Positions 1-10,133 of a stretch of 60,172 nucleotides of DNA are shown here, piece after piece. A program made the translations under genes and the position numbers. Positions within the stretch are counted from its first letter, which is position 1. The number at the start of each line of letters is the position of its first letter. Origin of the DNA: Opitutales bacterium (GTDB lineage Bacteria; Verrucomicrobiota; Verrucomicrobiia; Opitutales; UBA2987); contig JAJFLV010000021.1 of NCBI GenBank assembly GCA_021772535.1, positions 1 through 60,172 of the forward strand. The letters run 5' to 3'. The notes beneath the pieces were generated by a model. That model was not told the origin of the DNA. It ran no database searches and saw only the letters and a program-made list of their open reading frames with translations.

Positions 1-96
1 CAAGGCGCAGTTCGTAAATCAGCGCGGGAGCGTAGTTCCCTACGTGACCAAGCGGTTTGCGGGCTGCAACGCAGCTATTCGCGCTTGTCGGATTTA

Positions 97-207
97 GGCT
101 TCTTAAGGGCATTTTCGTATCCTCACATTCAGTGGCGGCCAGATTTGACCAGTTCTGCATCATAACTCTTTCATTACAAAATATTGTTCAACCGCCCTTA
201 AGAAGCC
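97..207. repeat. 14-bp perfect inverted repeat (GGCTTCTTAAGGGC at 97-110 / GCCCTTAAGAAGCC at 194-207) next to GC-rich non-coding sequence at the window start; possible end(s) of a repeat/MITE-like element
   Basis: Exact inverted repeat read from the sequence; no convincing ORF in 1-217. Confidence 0.5.
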
Positions 208-334
208 GTTTGAAACTGTGGGGTTTACACCGCACTATCATGCCCGACGGTTCTTGAAAAAGGTTCCCAAGTATCCTACCTTGAACCTCAACCACCGGGA
301 TTTAGGTGTCCAATATTTGTCCAGGAAGTATCCT

Positions 335-1729
335 ATGAAAACAATCGCTTTTTTCCTCCTGAGTTTCCTTCTGTTTTTCTACAACCTCCAAGGGGCTTCG
401 AGCCACCCGGGATTTAAGGCCACCGTTGAGGTGGAGGAGGAGGTTTATAGCTTTGTCCCCCCTGACAACGGCACCAACCCGCTCTGGTGTTATGGAAATA
501 CCTGCATCGTACGCCACGGTGAGGACGTATTTGTCAGCGGGGTGGAAACCATGGAGGGAATTCCACCTTACAACAACACCCGCTGGCTCCTTTTCAAAAG
601 AGGCCAGGACGGTTGGAATTTGGTTCAAAAGGACGAAAAGGACCTCACCCGTGAACCCTCGCCCCTGACTGTGTTTCCCGACGGGCGAATTTTCCTCTCA
701 GCCAACCCCACACTTGAACCAGGGAAAGAAGGGGGAAGCTCGGCAGAGCCTCGGTTGCTGCGTTTTTCAGCCTCCGACATTGAAGCTCCCTACAAAACGA
801 TTGTGCCGGTATGGAATACAGAATTTGGATTCAGGGAACATACCTATCGCAGTTTCGTGACCGATCGCAACAAAGGTGACATGATATTGTTTCAAAACGA
901 AAGTGATGATGATAACCTGGCTATTTGGACCTACCGAAACGCCAAGGGCGATTGGTCTCATCAGGGAATTTTGCCTTACCCCTGGGGGCCTGATTATGAG
1001 GAGCCTCAGACCATCCGCGTCTGTTACCCGGCAGTGCAGTTGCGGGAACGGCAAGTCCACTTTTTCGGCGTTAGCGACATCGTGGAACCGAACCTTGCCT
1101 GGCGCGAATACAAACGCGAGTTGACGGGCCGCAAGTGGGATTATGACTTCCGCCGAATGTTTTACACTTGGTCGGAAGATATAACGGAGGGCAAATTCAA
1201 ACCGTGGGTGGAAGTGGCCAGCCGGGAGGAGACCTGCGGCTGGCTCTTCCCTGCGGATATCTGGGTCGCCCGAGACAACCGGGCCCATGTGCTCTGGTCG
1301 GAACGTGCCATCGACGAGAGACTGAGGGAGAAATTTTTCCCGGAAGCCAAACAATCCCATGCCCTCAATTACGCCATTTTGGATAATGGGGAAGTGGTTT
1401 TCCGAAAGCCGGTCATGATGGTTCAGGAAGGAGAATCTGAAATCGTCCCCAGAGCAGGAAGGTTTCACATAACCCCAGACGAGAGGATTTTTGTTTTCTA
1501 CTCACTGGGACCCCAGAATGCCGAGTGGGGGAAACCCGGAACAGAAAATCGCATGGTCGAAGTTAAAGATGGGGGCAAATTTTCGAAACCGGTCATTTTG
1601 GAAATGAAATCACCTTTGCAACGATTTTTCACAGCCACTCCGCGAAGCGGTTCACCTCCTTCACAAACGCTGGATGTTTTAGGCTTGGACGGCAATACAA
1701 TGCGTTATGCTCGCATCAGAATCGAGTAA
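335..1729 (+). CDS. Secreted BNR/sialidase-like beta-propeller protein (copy 1)
   Basis: ORF 218-1729; probable start ATG at 335 (MKTIAFFLLSFLLFFYNLQGASS signal peptide). Highly similar to the N-terminal half of the next ORF. Confidence 0.7.
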   Translation: MKTIAFFLLSFLLFFYNLQGASSHPGFKATVEVEEEVYSFVPPDNGTNPLWCYGNTCIVRHGEDVFVSGVETMEGIPPYNNTRWLLFKRGQDGWNLVQKDEKDLTREPSPLTVFPDGRIFLSANPTLEPGKEGGSSAEPRLLRFSASDIEAPYKTIVPVWNTEFGFREHTYRSFVTDRNKGDMILFQNESDDDNLAIWTYRNAKGDWSHQGILPYPWGPDYEEPQTIRVCYPAVQLRERQVHFFGVSDIVEPNLAWREYKRELTGRKWDYDFRRMFYTWSEDITEGKFKPWVEVASREETCGWLFPADIWVARDNRAHVLWSERAIDERLREKFFPEAKQSHALNYAILDNGEVVFRKPVMMVQEGESEIVPRAGRFHITPDERIFVFYSLGPQNAEWGKPGTENRMVEVKDGGKFSKPVILEMKSPLQRFFTATPRSGSPPSQTLDVLGLDGNTMRYARIRIE

Positions 1730-1795
1730 AATGAGTCAACGAGACCTGGGTTCGTCGTTTAATATTTCAATCTTCAATCAGGAGGGCTTTAATCC

Positions 1796-4363
1796 GTGAG
1801 AACAATAGCATTCTTCATCATTGGATTATGCCTTATCTACTTCCGCGCCAGTGGAGCTTCGCGACAACCCGGGTTTCAGGCCACTGTTGAAGTAGAGGAG
1901 GAGGTTTACAGTTTTGTCCTCCCCAACAACGGCTCCAATCCGCTCTGGTGTTACGGAAATACCTGCATCGTCCGCCATGGCGAGGAAGTATTCATTAGCG
2001 GGATGGAAACCCTGGAAGGAATTCCACCCGACAACAATACCCGCTGGCTTCTTTTCAAACGGGACGAGAATGGCTGGAAGCTCGTTCACAAGGATGAGAA
2101 AGACCTCACCCGCGAACCCACGCCTCTGACCATATTGCCAAACGGCCAAATTTTTCTCTCCGCCAATCCGACTTTGGAACCGGGAAAAGAAGCGACAGGG
2201 CCATTCGGGAGAAGCCGGGCCGAGCCTCGCCTGCTTCAATTTTCGGTCTCCGAATTTGAGGCTCCCTACAAAACCATTGTGCCGGTGTGGCATAAAAAAT
2301 TCGGGTTCCGGGAAACTACCTATCGCAGTTTCGTGGCCGACAGTGCCGGCAACGACATGATTTTGATTCAAAATGAAAGTGATAAGGAAAACATGGCCGT
2401 TTGGACCTACCGGAATGCCAACGGCGATTGGTCCCACCAAGGAAATTTGCCTTATCCATGGGGGTCGGATTACGAGGAACCCCAGTCCATCCGTGTCTGC
2501 TACCCTGCGGTTCAGTTGCGGGAGCGAGAGGTTCACTTTTTCGGAGTCAGCGACATCATCGAACCGAATCCGGCCTGGCGTGACTTTAAATATCAATTGA
2601 CCAATCGAAAATGGGATTACGACTTTCGGCGCATGTTTTATACCTGGTCGGACGATATAACCATGGGCCAATTCAACCCCTGGGTGGAAATTGCAAGCAG
2701 GGAGAAAACCTGTGGCTGGCTCTTCCCGGCTGATCTTTGGGTCGCCCGCAACGGCCTCGTTCATCTGCTCTGGACGGAACGCGCCCTTGACGAACGCCTG
2801 CGGGAGAAATTCTTTCCCGATGCCAAACAGTCCCATGCCCTCAATTATGCGGTTCTGGATGATGGCGAGGTAGTTTTCAGGGCACCGGTAATGCAGGTCG
2901 AGGAAGGAGAGTCGGAATTCGTTCCCGCCTCCGGCAGATTTCACATAACACCCGATGAGAGAATGTTCATTTTCTATTCCATCGCACCCAAAGATGCTGG
3001 GTGGGAAGTCCAGGCGGTCGAAAATCGCATGATCGAGGTCAAAGACAACGGCGCTTTTTCCGAACCGGTCGTTTTGGATATGAAGACTCCCCTGCAACGA
3101 TTTTTTACGGCAACCCCCCGAGGCGGCTCGCCTCCCTCGCAAACGCTTGATGTTCTCGGAATGGTAGGTGATACAATGAGATATGCGCGGATCAGGATCG
3201 AGGATTTAAAAGAAAGGAATACGATAATGGAACCGAATATGATCGGCGCTTACGGCCCTTGGGCCGCCGGGTTGGCCAAAGACCCCCCAAATCTCTCTTT
3301 CCGCCACCCAAAATTCCAGGATGTGGAAAAATGGCGGCCCATCGCTCGCCAAAGAATGGCGGAACTCCTGGCCCAGGCGGACAGTGGAGGCATTCCCGAA
3401 GTTACCGTGCATGAGCAATACATTTACGACGGCTTGCACTGCGAGTTGCTCTCATGGCAGCTTCCTTACGGCCCTCGCACCGAAGCCATCTTTTTAAAAC
3501 CAGCCGGGGCCAAGGGCCCGTTGCCGGGGGTGTTGGCCCTGCATGATCACTCCGGCAACAAATATTTCGGCAAAAGGAAAGTAGCTCGAACCGCGGATGA
3601 TCGGCACCCAATGATGGAAAAACACCACCAAAAAATGTATGAAGGCCGACCGTGGGCCAATGCTTTGGCCAAACGCGGCTATGCCGTCCTGGTGCCCGAT
3701 ATCTTCCCCTTTGGCAGCCGAAGGGTTATGCTGGAAGATGTGCCTATAAAAATACGGGATGGAATTACCGCTCCCGATTCGGAGGACGAGGAGTTTATCG
3801 AAGCCTACAATAGTTGGGCCAAGGACCATGAATCGATCCTGGCCAAGTCGCTGTTCTCTGCCGGGACGACCTGGCCGGCAACCTTCCTGGCAGACGATCA
3901 GAGAGCCCTCGATGTCCTCTGCGCCCGTCAGGATGTGGACGCGGATCGCGTTGGTTGCGGTGGACTTTCCGGAGGCGGCATGCAAACGGTTTTTCTCGGC
4001 GGCATGGACCCCAGAATCAAGGTAGCGGTTTGCGTCGGACTGATGTCCACCTGGCGCGACTTTTTGCTCAATCGTTCCCATAACCATACCTGGATGGCCT
4101 ATGTCCCCAAACTTCCCCACGATCTTGATTTTCCAGAGATACTGGGATTGCGGACACCGCTGCCCACCCTGGTTCTAAACAACACGGAAGACCCGTTATT
4201 CACCCTGCCTGAAATGCAGCGGGCGGACAGAATATTAGCGGAGGTTTACAGCAAAGCGGGCGCCCCGGACAACTACCGATGTTCCTTTCATTCCGGTGGA
4301 CATAAATTCGATCAATCCATGCAGGAAGAAGCCTTTGCCTGGTTCGACCGCTGGTTGCAGTAA
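1796..4363 (+). CDS. Secreted fusion: BNR/sialidase-like propeller domain + alpha/beta hydrolase (dienelactone hydrolase/acetyl xylan esterase-like)
   Basis: GTG start with signal peptide MRTIAFFIIGLCLIYFRASGAS; N-terminal part paralogous to 335-1729; C-terminal part has nucleophile elbow GLSGGGM and HSGGHKF near the C-terminus. Confidence 0.75.
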   Translation: MRTIAFFIIGLCLIYFRASGASRQPGFQATVEVEEEVYSFVLPNNGSNPLWCYGNTCIVRHGEEVFISGMETLEGIPPDNNTRWLLFKRDENGWKLVHKDEKDLTREPTPLTILPNGQIFLSANPTLEPGKEATGPFGRSRAEPRLLQFSVSEFEAPYKTIVPVWHKKFGFRETTYRSFVADSAGNDMILIQNESDKENMAVWTYRNANGDWSHQGNLPYPWGSDYEEPQSIRVCYPAVQLREREVHFFGVSDIIEPNPAWRDFKYQLTNRKWDYDFRRMFYTWSDDITMGQFNPWVEIASREKTCGWLFPADLWVARNGLVHLLWTERALDERLREKFFPDAKQSHALNYAVLDDGEVVFRAPVMQVEEGESEFVPASGRFHITPDERMFIFYSIAPKDAGWEVQAVENRMIEVKDNGAFSEPVVLDMKTPLQRFFTATPRGGSPPSQTLDVLGMVGDTMRYARIRIEDLKERNTIMEPNMIGAYGPWAAGLAKDPPNLSFRHPKFQDVEKWRPIARQRMAELLAQADSGGIPEVTVHEQYIYDGLHCELLSWQLPYGPRTEAIFLKPAGAKGPLPGVLALHDHSGNKYFGKRKVARTADDRHPMMEKHHQKMYEGRPWANALAKRGYAVLVPDIFPFGSRRVMLEDVPIKIRDGITAPDSEDEEFIEAYNSWAKDHESILAKSLFSAGTTWPATFLADDQRALDVLCARQDVDADRVGCGGLSGGGMQTVFLGGMDPRIKVAVCVGLMSTWRDFLLNRSHNHTWMAYVPKLPHDLDFPEILGLRTPLPTLVLNNTEDPLFTLPEMQRADRILAEVYSKAGAPDNYRCSFHSGGHKFDQSMQEEAFAWFDRWLQ

Positions 4364-4408
4364 TAACCGTTGTATCTGCAAATACCCATCGATTAAATCT
4401 GTATTTGG

Positions 4409-5083
4409 TTACTCTTCGGGTATGCTCGAAGTAAGGAAAATAGATTCGAAATTTGTTTTTGAGAAAGCATCCACGTCCGACAGCGGGCCAAAGAGCGTGG
4501 CCACAAACAGAATCTTGTCCACCTTGAGAAAATATTCGTAATATTTGGTCACGACATCCGATTCTGGATCGGGGTCGGCAATGGTGTAAACGAGCCTGAG
4601 ATTTACCTGCCCCAAGGGCATGGTAGCCTGACCTTCCGGCAGGTATTCGTCATCGTCGTTAAGCCACTCAAGCTGAACTTTCGGGTCGACCCTGAGCGAC
4701 TCGAGATAACCGCGGATGGACTTCGGTTCGATATCGGGGAGAAACTCTTTTTCACCGTAAAGAGAAAAAGCAAATTGAATTTTCTGGTTTCCCCGGAATC
4801 TGTAGATGATGGAATACTGAGAATTGTTAAACCGCGTCCAGGACATGGGATTGTCCATGAAAATATTGAAAGCACCTCCCTCCAGATAGTATTCCTGGAC
4901 CTCCTCGCCATCCCCCTCAACGGTCTTGAGGACAGGTTTCAAAGGCGGCCTGGGGGAGTCCGGCTTTTCATAAATAGGCCCCTTGTAGGGTGCCAGGGTT
5001 ACTTGGGCAACCAATTCTCCACCACCAATAATGATGATTTGGGCTGCCGCCAATACCATATAAATCGATTGAAAGAGTTTCAT
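4409..5083 (-). CDS. Hypothetical secreted protein
   Basis: 224-aa ORF with N-terminal hydrophobic signal (MKLFQSIYMVLAAAQIIIIGGGELVAQ). Confidence 0.6.
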   Translation of the reverse strand: MKLFQSIYMVLAAAQIIIIGGGELVAQVTLAPYKGPIYEKPDSPRPPLKPVLKTVEGDGEEVQEYYLEGGAFNIFMDNPMSWTRFNNSQYSIIYRFRGNQKIQFAFSLYGEKEFLPDIEPKSIRGYLESLRVDPKVQLEWLNDDDEYLPEGQATMPLGQVNLRLVYTIADPDPESDVVTKYYEYFLKVDKILFVATLFGPLSDVDAFSKTNFESIFLTSSIPEE

Positions 5084-5225
5084 GATTTCTGATCGAAGAT
5101 GATTGTCGTTTAGATTAATACAAGGCCAGAATTAGGAGGAGAAGTCGAATCCATCAAATCAATTTTGCAGATCCGCAAGAACCGTTTGTGTTGGGAAATA
5201 GTAATATGACCTTGTCACCCGGAAA

Positions 5226-7538
5226 TTATGGACCAGTCCACAAACTATTGATGGCCGTTGTGTATTCCGCTTCTGTCAAATCCTTGAAGGCGGTCCGCCG
5301 GAAGGTGCGGGCGTTGGGCGAACCCGGCGGGTAATTGCCGTCTCGGAAATTCTGGCTGAACCCAAAATTACGGGATGGCCAGCGGTAATAATGGGTGTAA
5401 TTGGAGGGCCTCGTCCCGGGATGCACTTCGCTCTGAAACAATGATACAAGCGAGCCGCGAATGGTCAGGGTTTTCCCGCTCCAGTATTCGATGAAGCGTG
5501 GAAAGTTATGCAGCCCCCCGCTGCTCGAGCCGTCGTCGCCCGGAGCGCCCTGGGGAACGGTGGGAGCAAGGCCGGTCAGGATGGCTGCCGAGATTTCCGT
5601 GCTGTAGGTGGGGCGGTTGCTGGAAGAGACCGAACCATCGGCGCTTCGCTGGCGCCCTCTCCCGGATTCACCGTAGCGGCTTGATAGCACCGTAAAAGTG
5701 TCTGCCACCAGTGCCGCCGGAGGCTCGTTGGCACTATCGAGGGCAACCGAATTGGCTCCGGTGCCGTTGGCGTTAAAATGCCCCATTGAATAAAGCGGGT
5801 TGTTGGTCGCCAGTGTCCAGCCGCGTTCCGCCACAAAATTGGTATTGGTGAGGTAGGGATCGGGTATTTGCTTGGCGTTAATCGTCATGAGGGCGACATT
5901 CACGTCATTTCCCTTCACAATCTTGTCCACCCGCCCCCCGGAATTGGCTACCGTCGGGAATTCCACATAGGTGACCCCGTTCCACCATTTTTCCGGCTTG
6001 TAGGTGGAGCCGCCGGTCCCGGCCGGGTCCCAGTCGGCCGCGTCGTTATCCTCAACAGCGTCTTTCAGTTTACCCACGTTGATGGCAAGTATATCGAGGG
6101 CCTTATCCTGGCGGTGGTCAAACATCCCGCCAATGGGTCTTCCGGAGCTGTTCTTTTGATAATCGTCCACTGTCGCCGTGTCGGAGGAGGAAATGCTCGA
6201 TAAACTGCTATTGGGCGCCCCAAAGACGCCGTCTGGAATTTTCAGCTCTATACGTACCGGCGTGCCGTCCGCGGCCAGCACCGGAGCGCTTGTCGGATCG
6301 TCCGGATTGGTCCGCTGATAACGGTAGGCTTTCACCGTGTAGGAATTGGGCACATAGGAGCCCGCAGCAACTGGGGGGGCGCTATTAGCGGGAATGCCCA
6401 CCCGGCCGTTTCCCGTGACAGAGACGATGAGACCGGCTTTGTAGGCGAATTTTTGTTTGCGGACGGCATCGTCCTTGTAGTCCACATGCGCCGTGGGGAG
6501 AACCGGCTCGATGACGGAATAGGCGTGATTTTCAAGTTCGTTGACCCCAGTGGTGTAGGGATTATCGGGCACATAGTCGTCAATCCCCAGCGGATTGAGG
6601 GTGTGTACCTGGTGGGCGCTATCCTGGGCCATGCCGTCCCATCGCTGCACCGATTTTTCCCGCCATTCGGCGTCTCTATGGTCCAGCCAGGAGGAATAGG
6701 AGCTTGTCGAGCCGCCGTTGTACATGTTCCGGCTGGTTCCTCCGGAGTCCTTGATATAGACGGGTCCGGTTTTTGTGGTGATGCCTCTTTTCTTTTCTCC
6801 ATGCATGATGCGCCCGGCCGAGGAAACGCCCTCCGTGAGGTTCAACGGGCCCGATGAATTGGCCTCCATCCAGATATCGGTATTGGAATGGATGGGGCCG
6901 CTGATGGTCATGGTTGAGCCGGAATGCATCTCCAGGTCCATGTTATAAAAAACGGCGTGCCCGAAAAGAGGCGCATCGCGAACCTGCAGTCGCTGCATCG
7001 TATAGGCGGTCAAATCGCCGCCGAAACCGGAGGGTTCGGCGGTGGCTTTGCCGAAAACCTCTATTTCCCGCACAAATACCCGCTTGCCTTTCATCGGGTC
7101 AAGGTCGTTGACTGGATCGGCAGGGTCGATATAGCGCCATTCACCGGGAGGCACCACACCGCCCGTCAGAATCGTGTCGGAAGAGTTGGTCGATATTTCG
7201 CTGTCGGCATAAAAACTTGAATAAGCGGTAGGCTGCTTCAAAGGCCGCGTTTGCAGTTCATTGATGGGAAAACTCGTTTGGCCCACAAATCGCGCAATGA
7301 GTTCGGCGAAACCGTATTCCACAATCGACTCGGAAGCATTTTTGGCCTGCACCCGCAAGACATGCCGAATATTCAGCCGTTTTTCCGTCACACTCCAATT
7401 GAGAGTGACTCCTGCAACGAGCAGAAGGCCCGTCCCTATCATCATGACCGTCATCAGGGCGGAACCTTTCTTCCGCCGGTTATTTCTCCCATCTGATAAT
7501 TTCAGATCCTCTTTTTTGCCAATCTTCAACCAATTCAT
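5226..7538 (-). CDS. Large PilX-like/pilus-assembly type protein with N-terminal class-III-like TM helix
   Basis: 770 aa; KKGSALMTVMMIGTGLLLVAGVTLNWSVTEKR followed by a long helical/extracellular region; clustered with two prepilin-like genes. Confidence 0.6.
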   Translation of the reverse strand: MNWLKIGKKEDLKLSDGRNNRRKKGSALMTVMMIGTGLLLVAGVTLNWSVTEKRLNIRHVLRVQAKNASESIVEYGFAELIARFVGQTSFPINELQTRPLKQPTAYSSFYADSEISTNSSDTILTGGVVPPGEWRYIDPADPVNDLDPMKGKRVFVREIEVFGKATAEPSGFGGDLTAYTMQRLQVRDAPLFGHAVFYNMDLEMHSGSTMTISGPIHSNTDIWMEANSSGPLNLTEGVSSAGRIMHGEKKRGITTKTGPVYIKDSGGTSRNMYNGGSTSSYSSWLDHRDAEWREKSVQRWDGMAQDSAHQVHTLNPLGIDDYVPDNPYTTGVNELENHAYSVIEPVLPTAHVDYKDDAVRKQKFAYKAGLIVSVTGNGRVGIPANSAPPVAAGSYVPNSYTVKAYRYQRTNPDDPTSAPVLAADGTPVRIELKIPDGVFGAPNSSLSSISSSDTATVDDYQKNSSGRPIGGMFDHRQDKALDILAINVGKLKDAVEDNDAADWDPAGTGGSTYKPEKWWNGVTYVEFPTVANSGGRVDKIVKGNDVNVALMTINAKQIPDPYLTNTNFVAERGWTLATNNPLYSMGHFNANGTGANSVALDSANEPPAALVADTFTVLSSRYGESGRGRQRSADGSVSSSNRPTYSTEISAAILTGLAPTVPQGAPGDDGSSSGGLHNFPRFIEYWSGKTLTIRGSLVSLFQSEVHPGTRPSNYTHYYRWPSRNFGFSQNFRDGNYPPGSPNARTFRRTAFKDLTEAEYTTAINSLWTGP

Positions 7539-7611
7539 AATATTTCCAGCCCTCTTTTTCTTTAACTCCTTGAACGGGTAAGTTTAATAATTTTAGTTAT
7601 GTATGGCTTTT

Positions 7612-8310
7612 TCAGCCGCGCGGCGAAATTGTGAAATTATAGGTGTCGGTGACCCTCTTGGCCACGTTGCCATGGTAGATTTGGCCGTTCACCATGATGC
7701 TGCGGTCGCGGAAATTGTAAAACAGCCGCCCGTTGGCCAGCCCGCGGGACAGCTCGATGACTTCCTGGAAGATAGGCTCAAAGCTGACGGACGGAATCAG
7801 TTGCTCCACTTTCAGGTTTTGCGAGGATGCCGGGACCGTCATGTCGAATTTCCTGACCGGACCGGTGTTGGTCGTTTCCGCAGTTTCGTCGATGGAACGG
7901 TAGTACCCAACAAGCCTGACAATGGGGGCCGGGGTTGTGTCGGCCGGGTTCGGATCCGTCCCATAAAAAATAAGCACCAGCAAATCGCCCGATTCCCCAT
8001 CGTGCTTGCGGTAATCCTCGTAGGTATTTCCCACCGGGGGATGCCGAAAAGTTCCGTAAAAATCTTCGTAAAGCGTGAAATGGTTCGCATCCCTGGCATT
8101 ATCCGTCATCTCGTTGGTCAACTCGCGGATATTGGCGTTGATTCTGAGTTTGCCCCCGGTAGTAAACATCAACAGCGTCGAATCCATGTAAAACCGGGTC
8201 AAGCCAAGCATCACCAGACCCATCACCGTCATCGTGATGAGCAACTCGGGAAGGGTCATGCCCAGACCCTTTTTTGGCAGATTTCGCTTCATGACAATTT
8301 TTCTTTCCAT
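7612..8310 (-). CDS. Prepilin-type N-terminal cleavage/methylation domain protein (PilW-like)
   Basis: KKGLGMTLPELLITMTVMGLVMLGLTRFYMD prepilin signature. Confidence 0.75.
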   Translation of the reverse strand: MERKIVMKRNLPKKGLGMTLPELLITMTVMGLVMLGLTRFYMDSTLLMFTTGGKLRINANIRELTNEMTDNARDANHFTLYEDFYGTFRHPPVGNTYEDYRKHDGESGDLLVLIFYGTDPNPADTTPAPIVRLVGYYRSIDETAETTNTGPVRKFDMTVPASSQNLKVEQLIPSVSFEPIFQEVIELSRGLANGRLFYNFRDRSIMVNGQIYHGNVAKRVTDTYNFTISPRG

Positions 8311-8335
8311 AACACAAATGATTCAGAATAAACGG

Positions 8336-8908
8336 CTAAAAGGTCGGAACAAACGATTTAACCAGGCGCACGGTACCGTCCCTCAACTCCGGGGAACCTT
8401 TTTCCGGACTCAAGAATTGGTATTCCAGGGTTATCTCAAGCGCCCGCAAAGGATTGGCGCCGGTATCGAGATCGACCACCGTTGGCCGTATCAGGTAACT
8501 CATGGTCACCGGGCTCGGGTTGGCCGATTCCGGATTGCGGATATCGATGACCACTTTCTTGGAATTGGACGCATGCTCTTTTTGGGAATTTATGTAGATG
8601 GGGTCGTCGATTTCGATTCCAGCCCCTGTGGTCGAGGTAATGGCGGAAATGCTTTTGGTCGGCAATGGGATTGAATTGTCGCCAACGCTATCCAGCACGA
8701 CATTGTATTCCATGCTTTTAATCTGCTCCAGATAGCCTTGGGTGATGGTCAAAGCGGTGTTCCCGTAGATGTTGGCCTCGGCAATTCGACGCGACAGTAA
8801 AACTGATGACAGGATCGTCACCGCCAAAACGGAAAATATGGTCATCGCAATCATCACCTCGATGAGGCTCATACCCTTTGATCTCTGTAGGCTGCAAAAA
8901 CTTTTCAT
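8336..8908 (-). CDS. Prepilin-type N-terminal cleavage/methylation domain protein (PilV-like)
   Basis: RSKGMSLIEVMIAMTIFSVLAVTILSSVLLSRR prepilin signature. Confidence 0.8.
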   Translation of the reverse strand: MKSFCSLQRSKGMSLIEVMIAMTIFSVLAVTILSSVLLSRRIAEANIYGNTALTITQGYLEQIKSMEYNVVLDSVGDNSIPLPTKSISAITSTTGAGIEIDDPIYINSQKEHASNSKKVVIDIRNPESANPSPVTMSYLIRPTVVDLDTGANPLRALEITLEYQFLSPEKGSPELRDGTVRLVKSFVPTF

Positions 8909-9361
8909 AACACTGAGCGAATTGGGGAATTGACGCCGCCAAACACAATTACGTCGGGGGGATATTTGGAATAAACGGCACGCAATTTTCTTTACTAATT
9001 CATTGAGGGGGAGGTCGGCTCATAAAGAATATACTAACCAACTTAATGTCCGATTAGGATAAATATTTTTCAGAAAAAATCAATCCTTTTCTTCTTCCCA
9101 CCGCAATGTTGAAATAAATTACACAAATGGGAAACCATCCATTCCGAATTTCAGAAAAATTGATTTTCATTTATTATCTGTTGTCTATCAGTTGATTATA
9201 AATGTGACTAGGCGGTTCACTACAAACGGGTTAAGGTATTCCTCCCATTTCAAAAATAAGGGAAAGCCCCCACACTCGACTCTACCAATCGTCAATTCAC
9301 GTTTATGTTATTCCGAAACCGCAACAGGTTGAAATTCGACTGGTGAATCTTTAGCCCGCAA

Positions 9362-10063
9362 TTATTCGACAAGGTTTTCCAGCCTCCCCAACCCATCGAC
9401 GCGGATGCTGATTCGATCGCCCGACTGTAAAGTAAATTCGTTTCCCGGAACGATCCCGGCCCCCATCAACAGGTAAGCCTCGTTCGGGAACACATTGTCG
9501 CGAAAGAGAAAGTCTGCTAATTCCTCGAACGACCGTTTCATCTGGCTGAGGCGCGTCTTTCCCTGAAAAGCGATTTCCTCCTTTCGCTCGATTATAAGTT
9601 CGATGCCCGTATTTGCACCAAGGGAATCCATAACCGTCAAACAGGATCTCAGGGCACAGCATTTCCTGCAGACCTTGGCCTGCGGCAGGTAGGGGGGATT
9701 GCCCCCCACGATGTCCCGCGAACTCAAGTCATTACTGATGGTATAGCCGAAGATCCCCCATGCGCGTTCACCGCCAGGGCTGCTTCCGGCTCCGGCACAT
9801 GCTTCACGGGAACGCAAATAAGTGAAACCGGCAGCCCGGATTTCCTGGTTTTCCATCGGTGCATGAAGCTCCATCAATTCAACCGGCACATCCCGGTTCA
9901 CCGCTTCAATTTCTCCAATGTTTTCTTCCAACCACCGGGCGAGGTTTTCTTCTCTGAGAGGGCGTCCAAAAGGTGGAAATGTGTCAGCCAGTCTGTAAAT
10001 CCTGATCATGGTAATGTTTAAGAGGGCGTCTAAGACCCCATCCCATGAGTCGGGAAGAAACAA
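9362..10063 (-). pseudogene. Fumarylacetoacetate hydrolase-family gene with internal deletion plus frame lesion (ORF remains open)
   Basis: Motifs GYTISNDLSSRDIVGGNPPYLPQAKV and RDNVFPNEAYLLMGAGIVPGNEFTL are FAH-like; between 'TYLRSREA' and 'IFGYTISND' the family's ~45-55 aa are missing and VPEPEAALAVNAHG is encoded only in the shifted frame. Confidence 0.6.
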
Positions 10064-10133
10064 TTGCCAAAGCAGGTTAAAAGAGGTAGACTATGGTTTT
10101 AGACAATTATAATGCCTCAATCCATTTGAAACC

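Noticed and set aside
1826-3142. 438-aa minus-strand ORF opposite the propeller-hydrolase gene
   Set aside because: Shadow ORF on the antisense strand of a clearly coding gene; no recognisable protein features.
4379-4407. CAAATAC/GTATTTG inverted repeat between convergent genes
   Set aside because: Only 7 bp with a 15-nt AT-rich loop; could be a weak terminator but not supportable.
7603-8331. 242-aa plus-strand ORF over the prepilin-like gene
   Set aside because: Antisense of a gene with an unambiguous prepilin signature.
9060-9180. Direct repeat TTTCAGAAAAA upstream of the pilin-like operon
   Set aside because: Short low-complexity A-rich match; expected by chance in AT-rich spacer.
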